Positions 36,758 through 46,652 of a DNA stretch of 58,740 nt are shown in pieces (positions within the stretch are counted from its first letter, which is position 1; every line of letters begins with the position of its first letter). This DNA comes from Sphingobium sp. AP50. GTDB lineage: Bacteria; Pseudomonadota; Alphaproteobacteria; Sphingomonadales; Sphingomonadaceae. Made by a program: the position numbers and the translations under genes. The notes beneath the pieces were generated by a model. The model searched no databases. It was not told the DNA's origin and saw nothing but the letters and a program-made list of their open reading frames with translations. The DNA lies in contig NZ_FNYZ01000026.1 in the NCBI RefSeq assembly GCF_900109095.1, positions 1 through 58,740 on the forward strand. Reading direction: 5' to 3'.

Positions 36758-37849
36758 TCAGTTCATCTGGCTACGAAGGAAGGCGATCAGTTTCGGATCG
36801 CTGCCGGTGCTTTCGAGAATGGGCAGGATAACCCGCCATCCGTTGTCGCTGTTGGTCAGGATGACCACGCCGTCGCCGCTCGCACGATTGATTGCGGCAA
36901 ATGTGAAAGCCCCAGCATCCTTGCCAGTGTGGAGCATGGTCGTTTCGCCAGGAAAGCCGAGAAGCTGCCAGCCGAGGCCAAAGCCGGTCCAGCGGGGACA
37001 ACTAGTCGCCTTCCTTCCAACACATAGCTCGGGAGTCAGATCCGCCTGCGATTTACTGCGCTCCGCTGCAACAGATGCGATCAGGCCCCGGTCGTTGCGG
37101 GCATTGATGAGGAAGCGCGCATAATCACGGGCCGTCGCGTGGGCCAGATCGGCAGCATTGTAGCGCGTCACCCGCTCGACGGGGAGCGACTTGCCGGCCT
37201 CGTCATATGGCACGGCGATCGGCACCGTCTCATTTTGCGCCGACACATAGCCCGACGCGCGCATATGGACCGGGGCGAACAACGAGCGCCCGGCGAGCGT
37301 TTCGAACGGCTGCCCGGTGCGACGCTCGGCGTAGCGCGCAGCATATTGATACCCCTCGCCCGAATAGCCGGTGATCGTGCCGGGATCATGAACGAAGGCC
37401 AGCCCCTTCGCATCGCGCCAGTTCGGTAATCCGGTGCGATGGCTGAGCGCCATGCGAACCGTCAGCTTCAGCCGTCGCGGATCGCGCGACAGGTCGGGGT
37501 CGCTCCAGTAGCGATCCATCGGTTCATCGAGCGACAGCTTGCCGGCCGACACCAGTCGCAGGATGACTTCCGCTGTGAGTGGCTTCGTCAGCGAGGCGAG
37601 ATTGTAGGGCGTGGCGACAGTCGCCGCCCGGCCAGGGCCAGCCATGCCCCAAGCGCCCGTCGAGACGATCCGTCCGTTGCGAATCACAGCGACTGAAGCA
37701 CTTTCCACGCGCTGTTCGCGAAGGGTTGCGGTCATATCCGGCAAAGAGGCCTTGGCGCTGGCGTCCGCCATCGAGGCGCAAGCCACCAGCGCGATCAAAC
37801 CGCCGTAAACTATCCCTTTCAGGAGATTGGCTGTATTACTCATGTGCAA
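36758..37849 (-). CDS. Class C beta-lactamase-like serine hydrolase
   Basis: A 363-residue exported protein of the beta-lactamase/DD-peptidase (esterase EstB-like) family. A signal or lipoprotein-like segment (GLIALVACASMADA) comes first. The SxxK motif is SLTK in YNLASLTKPLTAEV, the second motif is probably the Tyr of YSGEGYQY, and the third is HTG in LHTGKDAGAF in place of KTG. The family hydrolyses D-amino peptides, esters or beta-lactams; no specific substrate can be named. The SnoaL-like pseudogene follows it on the same strand. Confidence 0.88.
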   Translation of the reverse strand: MHMSNTANLLKGIVYGGLIALVACASMADASAKASLPDMTATLREQRVESASVAVIRNGRIVSTGAWGMAGPGRAATVATPYNLASLTKPLTAEVILRLVSAGKLSLDEPMDRYWSDPDLSRDPRRLKLTVRMALSHRTGLPNWRDAKGLAFVHDPGTITGYSGEGYQYAARYAERRTGQPFETLAGRSLFAPVHMRASGYVSAQNETVPIAVPYDEAGKSLPVERVTRYNAADLAHATARDYARFLINARNDRGLIASVAAERSKSQADLTPELCVGRKATSCPRWTGFGLGWQLLGFPGETTMLHTGKDAGAFTFAAINRASGDGVVILTNSDNGWRVILPILESTGSDPKLIAFLRSQMN

Positions 37850-38093
37850 CAGCTATCAGCGTCGAAGTTGGGCCGCAACCCGGATCGTATTTCCATCGAC
37901 GAGACGAACGTGCGAACCGCTCTGGAGATTGCCCAAAAACCATCGTTTTCAGGAGGCTTCCAAAGGCCGGCAGTTCCGGTTTGTCTCCCAGCCTTTCTGG
38001 ACGGCTGACGACCAACCCAAGCCTTTCTGCAGGCGGGGCGTGAACGGCCGCGCTCGCCGAAACCAGTCTTCCCTTGGCATCGATGCCGCCGGA

Positions 38094-38477
38094 TCAAGGC
38101 ACTTCCTGATACACCGCCTCTACATTGTTCCCGGCGGGATCGATCACGAAGGCCGCATAGTAGTTCTCGTGATATCGAGGGCGAAGTCCGGGTTTGCCGT
38201 TATCTCGCGCGCCCGCCGTTAACGCAGCTGCATGGAACGCATCGACCTCGCTTCTGCTTCTTGCCGCGAAAGCCAGATGGACTGACCCTTGAGCAAGGGC
38301 GGCTCCACTTCTAACGAAGAAGTGAACCTTCTCGCGCCCGTAGCCTGCCATTTGCCCGTCAGGGCGCTCTAACAGAAACTTCTGCTCAATCCCCAAAGGC
38401 GCCAGCGCTGCCTGATAGAAGGTGCTGGCCGTCGTAACGTCGTCAACTTTGATGCTGATATGGTCAAAAAAGCTCAT
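38094..38477 (-). CDS. VOC-family (glyoxalase/bleomycin-resistance fold) protein
   Basis: A 127-residue two-repeat VOC protein: FFDHISIKVDDVTTASTFYQAAL at the N-terminus and FVIDPAGNNVEAVYQ at the end, with likely metal ligands His6 and the late Glu. Members act in glyoxal metabolism, ring cleavage or drug binding. ATG 38477 is chosen since the frame to 38654 lacks a start with homology. The gap 37850-38093 contains nothing recognisable. Confidence 0.85.
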   Translation of the reverse strand: MSFFDHISIKVDDVTTASTFYQAALAPLGIEQKFLLERPDGQMAGYGREKVHFFVRSGAALAQGSVHLAFAARSRSEVDAFHAAALTAGARDNGKPGLRPRYHENYYAAFVIDPAGNNVEAVYQEVP

Positions 38478-38572
38478 GGCTGTCCGACTCCTTTCCGGCA
38501 CAACGCCGTTATTGTTCGGGTGCTTAGCCTGCGGTGTGCGCCTCGCATCCGCATGTCTTGACGCCGCCGGCT

Positions 38573-39382
38573 TCAGGCTGTCGGCAGCATCCCGCCGTCC
38601 AGTCGGATATTGGAGCCAGTGATGTATGATGCTCTTGGGCTCGCAAGGAAGCAAATGGCATCCGCGATCTCCTCCAAGGTTCCTACACGGCCTACCGGCA
38701 CTTGCGCAAAGAGCGGCAGCACGGCCTGCTCAACTTCTTCCCAAGGCGCATCCACAGCCACGCCCTGTTGCGCCCCCACTTCTCGGAACTTCATGTCCAA
38801 CTTGGCGCTGTGGATCGTGCCAGGCGAGACGGCATTGACGGTCAAGCCATCCGCCGCGACCGCCTTTGCCAACGATGTGGTCATGGCAAGCATCGCAGCC
38901 TTCGCAGCCGAATAATCCGGATTTCCCGCAGGAGGCATCATTCCGGCCAAACTTGCGATATTGATGATGCGGCCCCACTTCGCCGCACGCATTTTAGGCA
39001 GCAAGGCGGTTATGACCCGAACCGCCGCGAGTACATTTCGGTCATACACCGACGCCCATGAGCCGGGAGCGGTGTTGCTCCAATCTTCGCCGGCACCCGA
39101 GCCGCCCGCATTGTTGACGACGATGTCGATGGAACCAGCAAGGGCAACGCCCTCCGCGATCAGGGCTTGGACATCTTCGTCCACCGTTAGATCTCCGGTG
39201 ACGACATATGCCTGACCGTCCCGCGAACGTATCTGCTGTTCGACGCGCGTGGCTTGTGCCCTGTCACGGCCATGAACGAGGACAATTGCGCCTTCCTGCG
39301 CTAAGCCCTTTGCGACAGCCTCGCCGATACCTTTGCTGCTGCCTGTGACAAGGGCGACCTTGCCATCCAACTGTAAATCCAT
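38573..39382 (-). CDS. SDR-family oxidoreductase
   Basis: A 269-residue classical SDR: cofactor motif VTGSSKGIGEAVAKGLA (TGxxxGIG), NNAG in DIVVNNAGGSGAG, catalytic Ser in IINIASLAGM, YSAAK (YxxxK), and the C-terminal ITGSNIRLDGG. ATG 39382 fits the family start (MDLQLDGKVALVTG). It is divergent from the HxlR regulator, which is probably its controller. Confidence 0.92.
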   Translation of the reverse strand: MDLQLDGKVALVTGSSKGIGEAVAKGLAQEGAIVLVHGRDRAQATRVEQQIRSRDGQAYVVTGDLTVDEDVQALIAEGVALAGSIDIVVNNAGGSGAGEDWSNTAPGSWASVYDRNVLAAVRVITALLPKMRAAKWGRIINIASLAGMMPPAGNPDYSAAKAAMLAMTTSLAKAVAADGLTVNAVSPGTIHSAKLDMKFREVGAQQGVAVDAPWEEVEQAVLPLFAQVPVGRVGTLEEIADAICFLASPRASYITGSNIRLDGGMLPTA

Positions 39383-39455
39383 GATCGATGCACCTATCTT
39401 GACTAAACCCGGATGTAGGAGGCCCACAATCGGTATCGCAAGACCGCACCAAAAA

Positions 39456-39803
39456 GTGCCTGTCACAATTCTTAATAAGGCGGCATGCCTCGGCCCTGAT
39501 GGGGCGGTCGCTCTTGTAGCCCAAACTTTGCGAATGATCAGTGGTCGCTGGAAGCTGGCGATCCTGTTTCGGCTTTACGCTGATCCAGTCTTGCGCAGTT
39601 CACACCTACTTCGCGACATACCGGGCATTTCGCAGAAAATGCTGACACAGCACTTGCGAGAATTGGAGCGCGATTGCCTCATCGACAGAACGGATTTTGG
39701 TGAGCAGCCCCCACGCGTCGAATATCGCCTGACCGCAAAAGGGTACGAGCTCATGCCAGTGCTGATGGCGGCACGGCAATTCTCGGAGAATCATCAAAGC
39801 TGA
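39456..39803 (+). CDS. HxlR-family winged-helix regulator
   Basis: About 115 residues, with the HxlR signature LRMISGRWKLAILFRLY, SHLLRDIPGISQKMLTQHLRELE and VEYRLTAKGYELMPVL. The start is uncertain: GTG 39456 gives a normal-length protein but lacks a ribosome site, while ATG 39381 would overlap the SDR start on the other strand. A Cys in AACLGP near the N-terminus matches the redox-sensing Cys of several HxlR-type regulators. It is likely to regulate the divergent SDR. Confidence 0.82.
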   Translation: MPVTILNKAACLGPDGAVALVAQTLRMISGRWKLAILFRLYADPVLRSSHLLRDIPGISQKMLTQHLRELERDCLIDRTDFGEQPPRVEYRLTAKGYELMPVLMAARQFSENHQS

Positions 39804-39859
39804 GCGAGGAGTCCGCCGAAATTACAACTGTGCCGCTCGCTTCTCTCACGTCGGGAACT

Positions 39860-40090
39860 CTTGCAGGCAAAAAGTGCGAGTTGCAGACGCTGAACAGCCG
39901 CTTCTGTCGATCGCTGCCTTTCGACGTGGTGCACGCGCACGATGGCTTCGTCCAGGGATTTCGGGCGCTTGCGTACGGAATACTGTCATGGAGGAACCCG
40001 CGGGCCCCGTCCACTGGTCTATGGGTAAAAGGCAGCGGTAGATCGTTCGGGCTGAGGGGGACGTGTCAGCTTGTCCATAATCAGTAGGAT
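39860..40090. repeat. IS91-type terminal region, copy B
   Basis: The best-preserved of three related non-coding regions (see 20240 and 54590). Blocks in order include GCTTCGTCCAGGGATTTCGG, GCGTACGGAAT, CATGGAGGAACCCGCGGGCC, CCACTGGTCTATGGG and TTGTCCATAATCAG. It lies between the HxlR gene and the 3' end of an IS91-like transposase. Confidence 0.65.
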
Positions 40091-40243
40091 ACGAAGGTAC
40101 TGTGAGGGCGGTTGAGCAGCGTCGCATCCCTGATCCGGCACCCAATGGGCGCGGTTTTGATCGCACCCTTGACGTGAGCGCACATTTTCTCGTTGGCCGA
40201 GATGTGATGATTTTGGCCAGGCTGTAGGGTAAGCCATGTCGGA

Positions 40244-40937
40244 TCATGGCGTGTTTTCACGGGTGGGGGGCGTCGATGTCAGCGGCGCGCGGGGCAGACG
40301 CCAGCGCGCGAAGGTCTCGATGAGGGTCATGTGCCCGCCGCAGCAAGGACATGGCGGGCTGTGATCAGGCAGCTCGTCGGGTTCGGGCGCCTCGACCAGT
40401 ACAGCAACGCCCAGCAGCCTGCGAGCCAGCGCGATGGCGTCCTTGTGCGTTGAACTGGCGAGCAGGCCATGATGCCGGATACGGTGGAAGCCGCTCGGCA
40501 GGTCGTGGATCAGAAAGCGGCGGATGAAATCTTCCGTTGCCAGCGTCATGACCCCAGCTTGCCGGTGTCGAACAATGCCAGCAGGCGCGTGAGGAACCGC
40601 GGCGAAACAACGCACCCAGCACGCGCACCGGCAGCAAGAAGGCGGGACGCGACGAGATCCAGCGCGTGCCGTCGAGCGCGATGCCGCCACCGGGCACGAT
40701 CATTTGCACATGCGGGTGATGGGTCAGGGTCGATCCCCACGTATGCAGCACTGCTGTGATGCCGACCCGCGCGCCGAGGTGCCTGGGATCGGCGGCGGTG
40801 GTGAGCAGCGTATCCGCAGCCGCGCGGAAGAGCAGGTCGTACACCACCGCCTTGTTCTGCCCCCCGATGGCGGCGATCTCGGCGGGCACGGTGAACACAT
40901 GGAGTAATCGCGGGAGGCGATGCGTCATCTGCCACAT
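40244..40937 (-). pseudogene. IS91-like transposase, internally deleted
   Basis: The N-terminal piece has AIGGQNKAVVYDLLFRAAA, ADPRHLGARVG, HTWGSTLTHHPHVQM and GGGIALDGTRW, the HUH-type core with HPH. After FDTGKLG it jumps to SVMTLATEDFIRRFLIHDLP and the tail with CPCCGGHMTLIETFARW. Compared with the copy at 54942, about 300 nt are missing at this join and the frame changes. The N-terminal zinc region is also absent. Confidence 0.8.
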
Positions 40938-41031
40938 GTGTGCTTGTATTTAGAAGTTGGCTGCTCCCCGATAAGATGGAGAAACGGGCTCTCGATTGGA
41001 ACCGAGCCTAAACATCGAAAGGAGAACAGCC

Positions 41032-41380
41032 GTGGCGCAATATATAGGTTTTGACGTTTCGCTTAAAGACAATTTTGTCTCGGTTCGCGAGGATGGACGG
41101 CGGATCTGGCAGGGTAAATGTCCGTCTGATCCAAGATTGCTTTCTGAGGTGATCCGCAAGCGTGCGCCCGAAGCGACGCAGATCGTATTCGAAACTGGGC
41201 CGCTGTCGATCTGATATTATCATGAAGTCACAGCGACTGGGCTGTCAGCCATCTGCATAGATGCTCGGCAGGCAAAGAAGGGGCTCGATATGGCGTGGAA
41301 TAAAACTGACGCTAACGATGCCGATGGTCTCGCCCATTTGGCCGAGGCTGCCTTCTACAGAGAGATTCGCGTAAAGGGTT
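41032..41380 (+). pseudogene. IS110-like transposase N-terminal fragment with opal codon
   Basis: GTG 41032 opens AQYIGFDVSLKDNFVSVRED and continues to IVFETGPLSI, then TGA near 41212, then in the same frame YYHEVTATGLSAICIDARQA and NKTDANDADGLAHLAE. Relatives read W at the stop, so TGG to TGA is likely. The gene ends abruptly near 41380. The following 41381-41726 shows no recognisable gene except the upstream region of the methyltransferase. Confidence 0.75.
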
Positions 41381-41726
41381 ACGACAGTACCCCGAAGAGT
41401 GGCGCTTCAGAAGAGATGCCCTCTGATGGTTTTGCTTTGTCTGATCGATGGTGTCCATCCCGGCCCATTTGCAATGCATCCATCCGGATGTTCTTCATGC
41501 GACGCTCGCTTCTCGCAACCTCCTTCGCACGCGCTGCTGCTCCCGTGTGACACTCACGCCCTCCCGAACGACGCGCCTGCACTGGTGACGCCGGCTCTGC
41601 GCCCTAACTCGCTGAAACAATAGAACATTGGGTGTACCTAACTGAATCTTCGAGGAATCTTGCGCAGCGATTCCGGGCCTGCTAGGCTTGGGAAGGGTAT
41701 CCGGCATTGAAAGGGGGGCGGCCCGC

Positions 41727-44700
41727 ATGACCGTTTCTCAGCCAGAAGAGATGCTGCGAGGACAGATCGAGCGCCTGCTAGGCAGGCTCGGTTATGATCA
41801 CGATCGCGATTTCAGGACTAACGCGGACGATCAGGAAACGCTGCAGCTGCGCCATGCGCTGGAGGTTGCCTTTGACCGGATCGGCGTTGTGGGAGCCCTG
41901 TGCCCCCGAGCGCCCCTCGCAGGAGAAGACGGCGGCAGCAAGGGGGCCCGAAGCCTGCCCGTCGTTTATGTCATTGCCGCCTCAGGGCTGGCGGACGCGG
42001 AAGAGAAGCACCGGGCCGTCTGGTCACAATCGGTCGTGCCGCAGATCCTGATGGCGATGCCCGACGGCTTCCAGGTACGCAACGGCTACGACTATCGCGC
42101 AGCCGGCCCGCTCGTGGGCTGGGAGGCGCTCGACAACGACGAGCTACCCGCTTCGCTGACTGCATTGACCTCCCTCTCGATCAGGAGCTCGCGTGCTTGG
42201 AGCGACTTCCAGATCGGCGACCGAGTGGACGGACGGATCGCGCGCGATATTCGCAATCTGAGCCTGAAGGTCCGCGCTGAGGACCAAGCTCTTGCTGATC
42301 GTCAGGATATCGTGAACGCAGTGATCGGACGGTTCCTGTATCTCTACGTGCTTGTCGATCGTCAGGTCATCGACCAGGCGTGGGTAAGCGCGCTCACCGA
42401 TGGTGAGGGCATCGCGAGTTGCCCTTCGATCCAGCTGCATGAAGGGCACGGCGTCAGCGCTCCTCCTCTGCCTTGGCCTACAAACGAAGTCTGGTCGCTC
42501 TTCGATGCCATCGATCAGGTGCTGAACGGGTCGGTTTTTGCGGTCGCACCCGAAGACCGCAGGCTCGTCTCCACAACGACGATGCACTTGGTCCGCCGCG
42601 TCCTTCGCTCTGACGAGATCGACCGCAGCGGGCGTCAGCAATATGCCTTCATCGATGTTGATTACTCGACAATCCGCACTGAGACGATCTCAGCGATCTA
42701 CGAGTGTTTCTTCGAGCTTGAGGGAGAAGGCGAACGGCAAAAGCACGGAGCCTATTTCACGCCAGCCTTTGTTGTCGACTACATCATGCAGGAAGTCGAT
42801 CGCATCGCGCCGCTCTCGTCCGATGTGAACGTCATCGATCCGGCATGCGGCTCTGGCGCATTCCTGGTTGGCGCATATCGCAACATCCTGGAACGCAGGC
42901 GGGCCGCGCGCGACGTGCTCGACCCCGGAGTGCTGCGCAAGGTTCTGACTGATTGTATCCGAGGTATCGAGCTAAAGGACCAGGCAGCCAACGTGGCCCG
43001 CTTTAGCCTCTACCTAACGATGCTCGATTACCTGCCGGGCCGCACCCTGCCATCGCTTCAGGACGAACTTGGCGAGGAGCGGCTTTTCCCGGACCTTACC
43101 GAAAACATCCTCAATGCCGATGCATTTGCGCCGCTTCCCGGAGATTTTCGCCGCGCCTTCACGCATGTCCTCGGCAATCCTCCCTGGAAGAAGGCCGAGT
43201 CTGGATCGCTGGCGCTCGAATACGAGCAGCATGTTACCCGCACCCTCCACGATACGGTCGTCGACGAGCATAATCTCGCCGAGCTGTTTTTCTGGCGCGC
43301 ATCTCAGGACCTTGCCAAGCCCGACGGGGCGGTGATCGCCTTTGTCATTCCGAGCAAGTGCTTCATCGCCCCATCAGCGGTCCACTTCGCGCATGCCGTC
43401 GCAAACCGCACCCGTCTGCTTGGCCTCGCAAACTTGACGAGCTTTCGTCGCAAGCTCTTCGAGGATGCCGAGGAAGCCGCGACGATCGTCTTCGTGTCGC
43501 CGCAAACGCCACAAAGCAATTCAGTGGGCTGGCGCTATTCGCCCAAGCTCGCAAGCCAGCCGGTTGGCGCAGATGGCCGGCCTTGGGCAATTGTTGTCGA
43601 TCGTGGCCAGGTCGAGCGCTTTCATCAGGTCCAACTTATGGCAGCCGGTCATCAATGGTACCGCGACTTCCTTTTGCAGCCGCTTGACCGCAGGGTTGCG
43701 ACCTCGCTCGAAACAACTGGTAAAGCGGGCCGGGCTCTGAATTTTGAAGGGTTTCTCGCGGCATCGGGCATGCATGTCTCGGTGGGTGAGACCTACAGCC
43801 GGACGGGGCTTCCTCAAGACCTCGTCCTAGGTACCCATGGTGCCAATGATTTCCGCAAGCGCCTCGGTCTCGATCCCAGTGGGATTGCGGACCTCTCCAA
43901 CTCCGGCAATAGGCAAGCTTACGAAATCGATGACGCGACGTTCGCCGGTCTGTCCGAACGTCTGCGCCTGATGTTTCGCGGCCCCACCATGTTTCTTCCA
44001 CGATCGCAGGCGCGGCCGTATGTCGTCGGGCGCGCTGCGTACAATGCCTCCATCCAGGGCATTTACTTCAAGAGCGATCTGGTCGCGCCTGACCTGCGGG
44101 AAGCGGTGCTAGAGGAGGTGGGCTCCTACTTCTCCACTGCCGTCGGACGGTACCTCATTTCCATTTTCGGCAGACAGTGGATTGCCGACCAACGCCGGTT
44201 CGAAACCCCTGACCTCAAGCGGCTTCCGTTCCCCTATCTCAATTATGCGGAACTTCTGCAGCATCCGATTTCGGGTTTCCAGAATGCGGATGGCGTCTTT
44301 GACGAAGAAGGTTTCGCCTACTTTGCTGCGCGTCAATTCGGCGTAGAGCCCATCTTTGCGCAAGCTGCCCTTGAGCACCGGTCGCTTCGCGAACCGTTCC
44401 AGAACGGCAAGCGGTCTCACGTGGCGACAAGCGAGCCGAGCACCCGTGCACGCGAGATCTATGAACAGGCAATCCGCGACGAACTGAAGAAGCTCCTCGC
44501 TGGAACGCCGCTACGGGTTATTTCCCGCCGGCTCCCGGAAAACCGTAGCGAAATCCAGATCGTACTGGCCGCGCATCCCGACACCATCACGCTCACGGAA
44601 TGGGAGCGACCAACGCCCGACCTCGCGATGGAAACGTGCATCGATCTGCGCAACGAGGAGGACCATGCCATTGTGCGCCTGTTCAAACCAGATGTCGCCA

Positions 44701-44768
44701 CCGCGTTTACTGCAGAGCGCGCGTATGCGGACGCAATTGGTGTCGCGAACAGGATCATGGCCGGATGA
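41727..44768 (+). CDS. N6-adenine DNA methyltransferase of a restriction-modification system
   Basis: A 1013-residue protein with the class I MTase core: motif I DPACGSGAFL at 371-380 and the catalytic motif NPPW at 484-487 in HVLGNPPWKK. A long N-terminal region and a C-terminal target-recognition-like region flank the core, as in Eco57I-type and type IIG/IIS methyltransferases. It would methylate adenine in a specific site. ATG 41727 follows a purine-rich AAAGGGGGG. The next gene overlaps by ATGA and looks like its nuclease. Confidence 0.88.
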   Translation: MTVSQPEEMLRGQIERLLGRLGYDHDRDFRTNADDQETLQLRHALEVAFDRIGVVGALCPRAPLAGEDGGSKGARSLPVVYVIAASGLADAEEKHRAVWSQSVVPQILMAMPDGFQVRNGYDYRAAGPLVGWEALDNDELPASLTALTSLSIRSSRAWSDFQIGDRVDGRIARDIRNLSLKVRAEDQALADRQDIVNAVIGRFLYLYVLVDRQVIDQAWVSALTDGEGIASCPSIQLHEGHGVSAPPLPWPTNEVWSLFDAIDQVLNGSVFAVAPEDRRLVSTTTMHLVRRVLRSDEIDRSGRQQYAFIDVDYSTIRTETISAIYECFFELEGEGERQKHGAYFTPAFVVDYIMQEVDRIAPLSSDVNVIDPACGSGAFLVGAYRNILERRRAARDVLDPGVLRKVLTDCIRGIELKDQAANVARFSLYLTMLDYLPGRTLPSLQDELGEERLFPDLTENILNADAFAPLPGDFRRAFTHVLGNPPWKKAESGSLALEYEQHVTRTLHDTVVDEHNLAELFFWRASQDLAKPDGAVIAFVIPSKCFIAPSAVHFAHAVANRTRLLGLANLTSFRRKLFEDAEEAATIVFVSPQTPQSNSVGWRYSPKLASQPVGADGRPWAIVVDRGQVERFHQVQLMAAGHQWYRDFLLQPLDRRVATSLETTGKAGRALNFEGFLAASGMHVSVGETYSRTGLPQDLVLGTHGANDFRKRLGLDPSGIADLSNSGNRQAYEIDDATFAGLSERLRLMFRGPTMFLPRSQARPYVVGRAAYNASIQGIYFKSDLVAPDLREAVLEEVGSYFSTAVGRYLISIFGRQWIADQRRFETPDLKRLPFPYLNYAELLQHPISGFQNADGVFDEEGFAYFAARQFGVEPIFAQAALEHRSLREPFQNGKRSHVATSEPSTRAREIYEQAIRDELKKLLAGTPLRVISRRLPENRSEIQIVLAAHPDTITLTEWERPTPDLAMETCIDLRNEEDHAIVRLFKPDVATAFTAERAYADAIGVANRIMAG

Positions 44769-45532
44769 GCCGTGGTGCACTTCCCACGATCAGTGCCAGC
44801 ATTCCACGATGCACCGGATACATCGGGAAGATTCAGGCCCAGGTGTGGGAAGACTTCATAACCAGCGTCCTGGCCCTGCTCAGGACAGCAGGTGGACGGA
44901 TTGCCCGCGGTGATGAGGGCTATGACTACAAGGTTCGCAAAGGTTGGTTCGGCAAGGGGCAGTACAAGATACTAGGAACCGAGGTCGCTCTGCCCCTCGA
45001 AAACGCGGTCACCGATGCACTGACGCGGGCCTGCGAGACCATCCGCCGGGACCGCCGGCCCAATCACTTCCTGATAGACAAGCATATCTTCATTGCGTCC
45101 CAGCAACCTCGTGAAACTCAGGAGCAGCTAGGCGACATCGCCTTTACCACAGACATCAAGATCGCGTCATCCACGCTCCACTATCTGGACTTGCGCATTG
45201 AGGCAAAACGCCTGCTGGGCAGCGCCCATGCGGCGGAATACTGTGGCACGGAGGGTTTGCTTCGCTTCGCTCATTCCGAACCCTACACAAGCGCCCCGCT
45301 AGGCATGATGCTGGGCTACACATTCCGCTATGATGACGCGCACTGGCATTCGAGCATCCAGACCCAAGCAGCAAAGCATGGAGTCACTGATTTCAAAGAG
45401 CTGCGCACCGGTAGATGGACCACGGCCGCGAGCTTGATGACCTCACCCGGCGTTGGAGACGTTCTGGTCCTTCATGTCATGCTATCATTTGAGAGCAAGC
45501 CCAGTGTCCGAGAGCTGGACGGGGCCGCATGA
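44765..45532 (+). CDS. Probable restriction endonuclease partner
   Basis: A 255-residue protein without a clear family match. A PD-(D/E)xK-like pattern is visible: DIKIASS, then YLDLRIEAKRLLG with a Glu-x-Lys at the end of a strand. The N-terminal half holds charged helices (TDALTRACETIRRDRRPNHF). The 4-nt overlap with the methyltransferase gene supports a restriction subunit. The gap to 45731 has no gene. Confidence 0.6.
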   Translation: MSRGALPTISASIPRCTGYIGKIQAQVWEDFITSVLALLRTAGGRIARGDEGYDYKVRKGWFGKGQYKILGTEVALPLENAVTDALTRACETIRRDRRPNHFLIDKHIFIASQQPRETQEQLGDIAFTTDIKIASSTLHYLDLRIEAKRLLGSAHAAEYCGTEGLLRFAHSEPYTSAPLGMMLGYTFRYDDAHWHSSIQTQAAKHGVTDFKELRTGRWTTAASLMTSPGVGDVLVLHVMLSFESKPSVRELDGAA

Positions 45533-45731
45533 AAGATAGGTAAGCGCCGACGGAAGGCGGCCTTGCTGCCGGCACCGGAATAGGAAAGCTCGCGGCCTTT
45601 GAGGAGGTGTGAACAGGGACATCGAGCAGTCAAACGAGATGGGGTGGTTGCCGCCCTCCATGGCTCATTTTTAATCCAGCAAGCTGAGAAAAGCCGGGTG
45701 ACTGCGTCGGTTTCAATTTTCCGTATGCGCA

Positions 45732-46652
45732 TCAATGTGCAACAGGCTCGGGCTTCTGCCAAACGCCGAGCGTCAACGCCTCATAACCATTGAAAAAGGT
45801 TTCAAAATTGAAGAGGTGCCGCTGACCGTCGTCATTCACCAGGCGCACCTCGGCTTCACCGAGCCGGCCAGCACGCTGTGGCCCTGAATAGCCCGCAACG
45901 ATCCCGAACAGGTCCCCATCAGTTAGGCGCCCAAAGTTCGCGCGGAACAAGGGCGACTGGATGCAATAACGGCATGGATTCATGGCATCGAAATCGGGTT
46001 TGCGTCGGCTTCGATGCGGATGCCCCGTCACCAAGGCGATCATCGGACGTTGCGCCTCTGCCTGCTCAACGAACCGCCACAGAGTCGAAGTTATCGTGTT
46101 ACCATATTGGGCGCTTAGCCCACGGATTAGCGCCAAGGACGGCTCACTCGCCATAGCTTCTTCGCCAAAACGGTCCGCCATAAACAGCAGGCGACCCGCA
46201 GCGAAATTCGCCTCAGCCTCCATTGCCTCGTGAAAGTGCGGAGTGAGCGTTGCCGCGTCATCGCCGAACATCATGCCTTCGTGCCACGGAATGATGCTGT
46301 GGCCAATTTCATGCGCCTCGTTCCAGCGATGCTTGAGCTGCGGCACGTCAGCATCGATCAGGATGCGCTTTGAGTCGGGTAGGTATAGGGCCTTGAGACT
46401 AAGCTTCTGAATCGCTTCCCTAAGGAGCGTTGGGCGCTGCAGCACCTGTAACCCGGCGACCTTCATGCGGCTGAAAACCTCCCGCACGAAACCATCGTCG
46501 GTCGAACTGTAAAACTGTCGGTCAAGCTTGAGCAGTTCGCGCACCATGCGAAGGTCGATCGGCGGCTCCGGATTACCGAGTCCGCGCAGAATCTTTCCGA
46601 CCTGATCATCGATGTCTGAGACCGTACGCGGTCCGAGCGCGACGTTCCTCAT
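45732..46652 (-). CDS. ImmA/IrrE-family metallopeptidase
   Basis: A 306-residue protein with the zinc peptidase motif HEIGH at 114-118 (HExxH) and the third ligand probably Glu147 in EAEANFAAGRLL, as in ImmA/IrrE and in CBASS CapP. The C-terminal half has a Cys/His-containing part (NPCRYC) of unknown role. Such peptidases cut a partner HTH repressor after DNA damage or phage infection. The XRE-type gene directly upstream overlaps it by 4 nt (ATGA), which is the usual pairing. It is the last gene of the leftward four-gene operon. Confidence 0.9.
   Translation of the reverse strand: MRNVALGPRTVSDIDDQVGKILRGLGNPEPPIDLRMVRELLKLDRQFYSSTDDGFVREVFSRMKVAGLQVLQRPTLLREAIQKLSLKALYLPDSKRILIDADVPQLKHRWNEAHEIGHSIIPWHEGMMFGDDAATLTPHFHEAMEAEANFAAGRLLFMADRFGEEAMASEPSLALIRGLSAQYGNTITSTLWRFVEQAEAQRPMIALVTGHPHRSRRKPDFDAMNPCRYCIQSPLFRANFGRLTDGDLFGIVAGYSGPQRAGRLGEAEVRLVNDDGQRHLFNFETFFNGYEALTLGVWQKPEPVAH

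Noticed and set aside
45533..45731. Possible small gene between the R-M and ImmA/IrrE genes
   Set aside because: Short frames only, no ribosome site and no recognisable motif.
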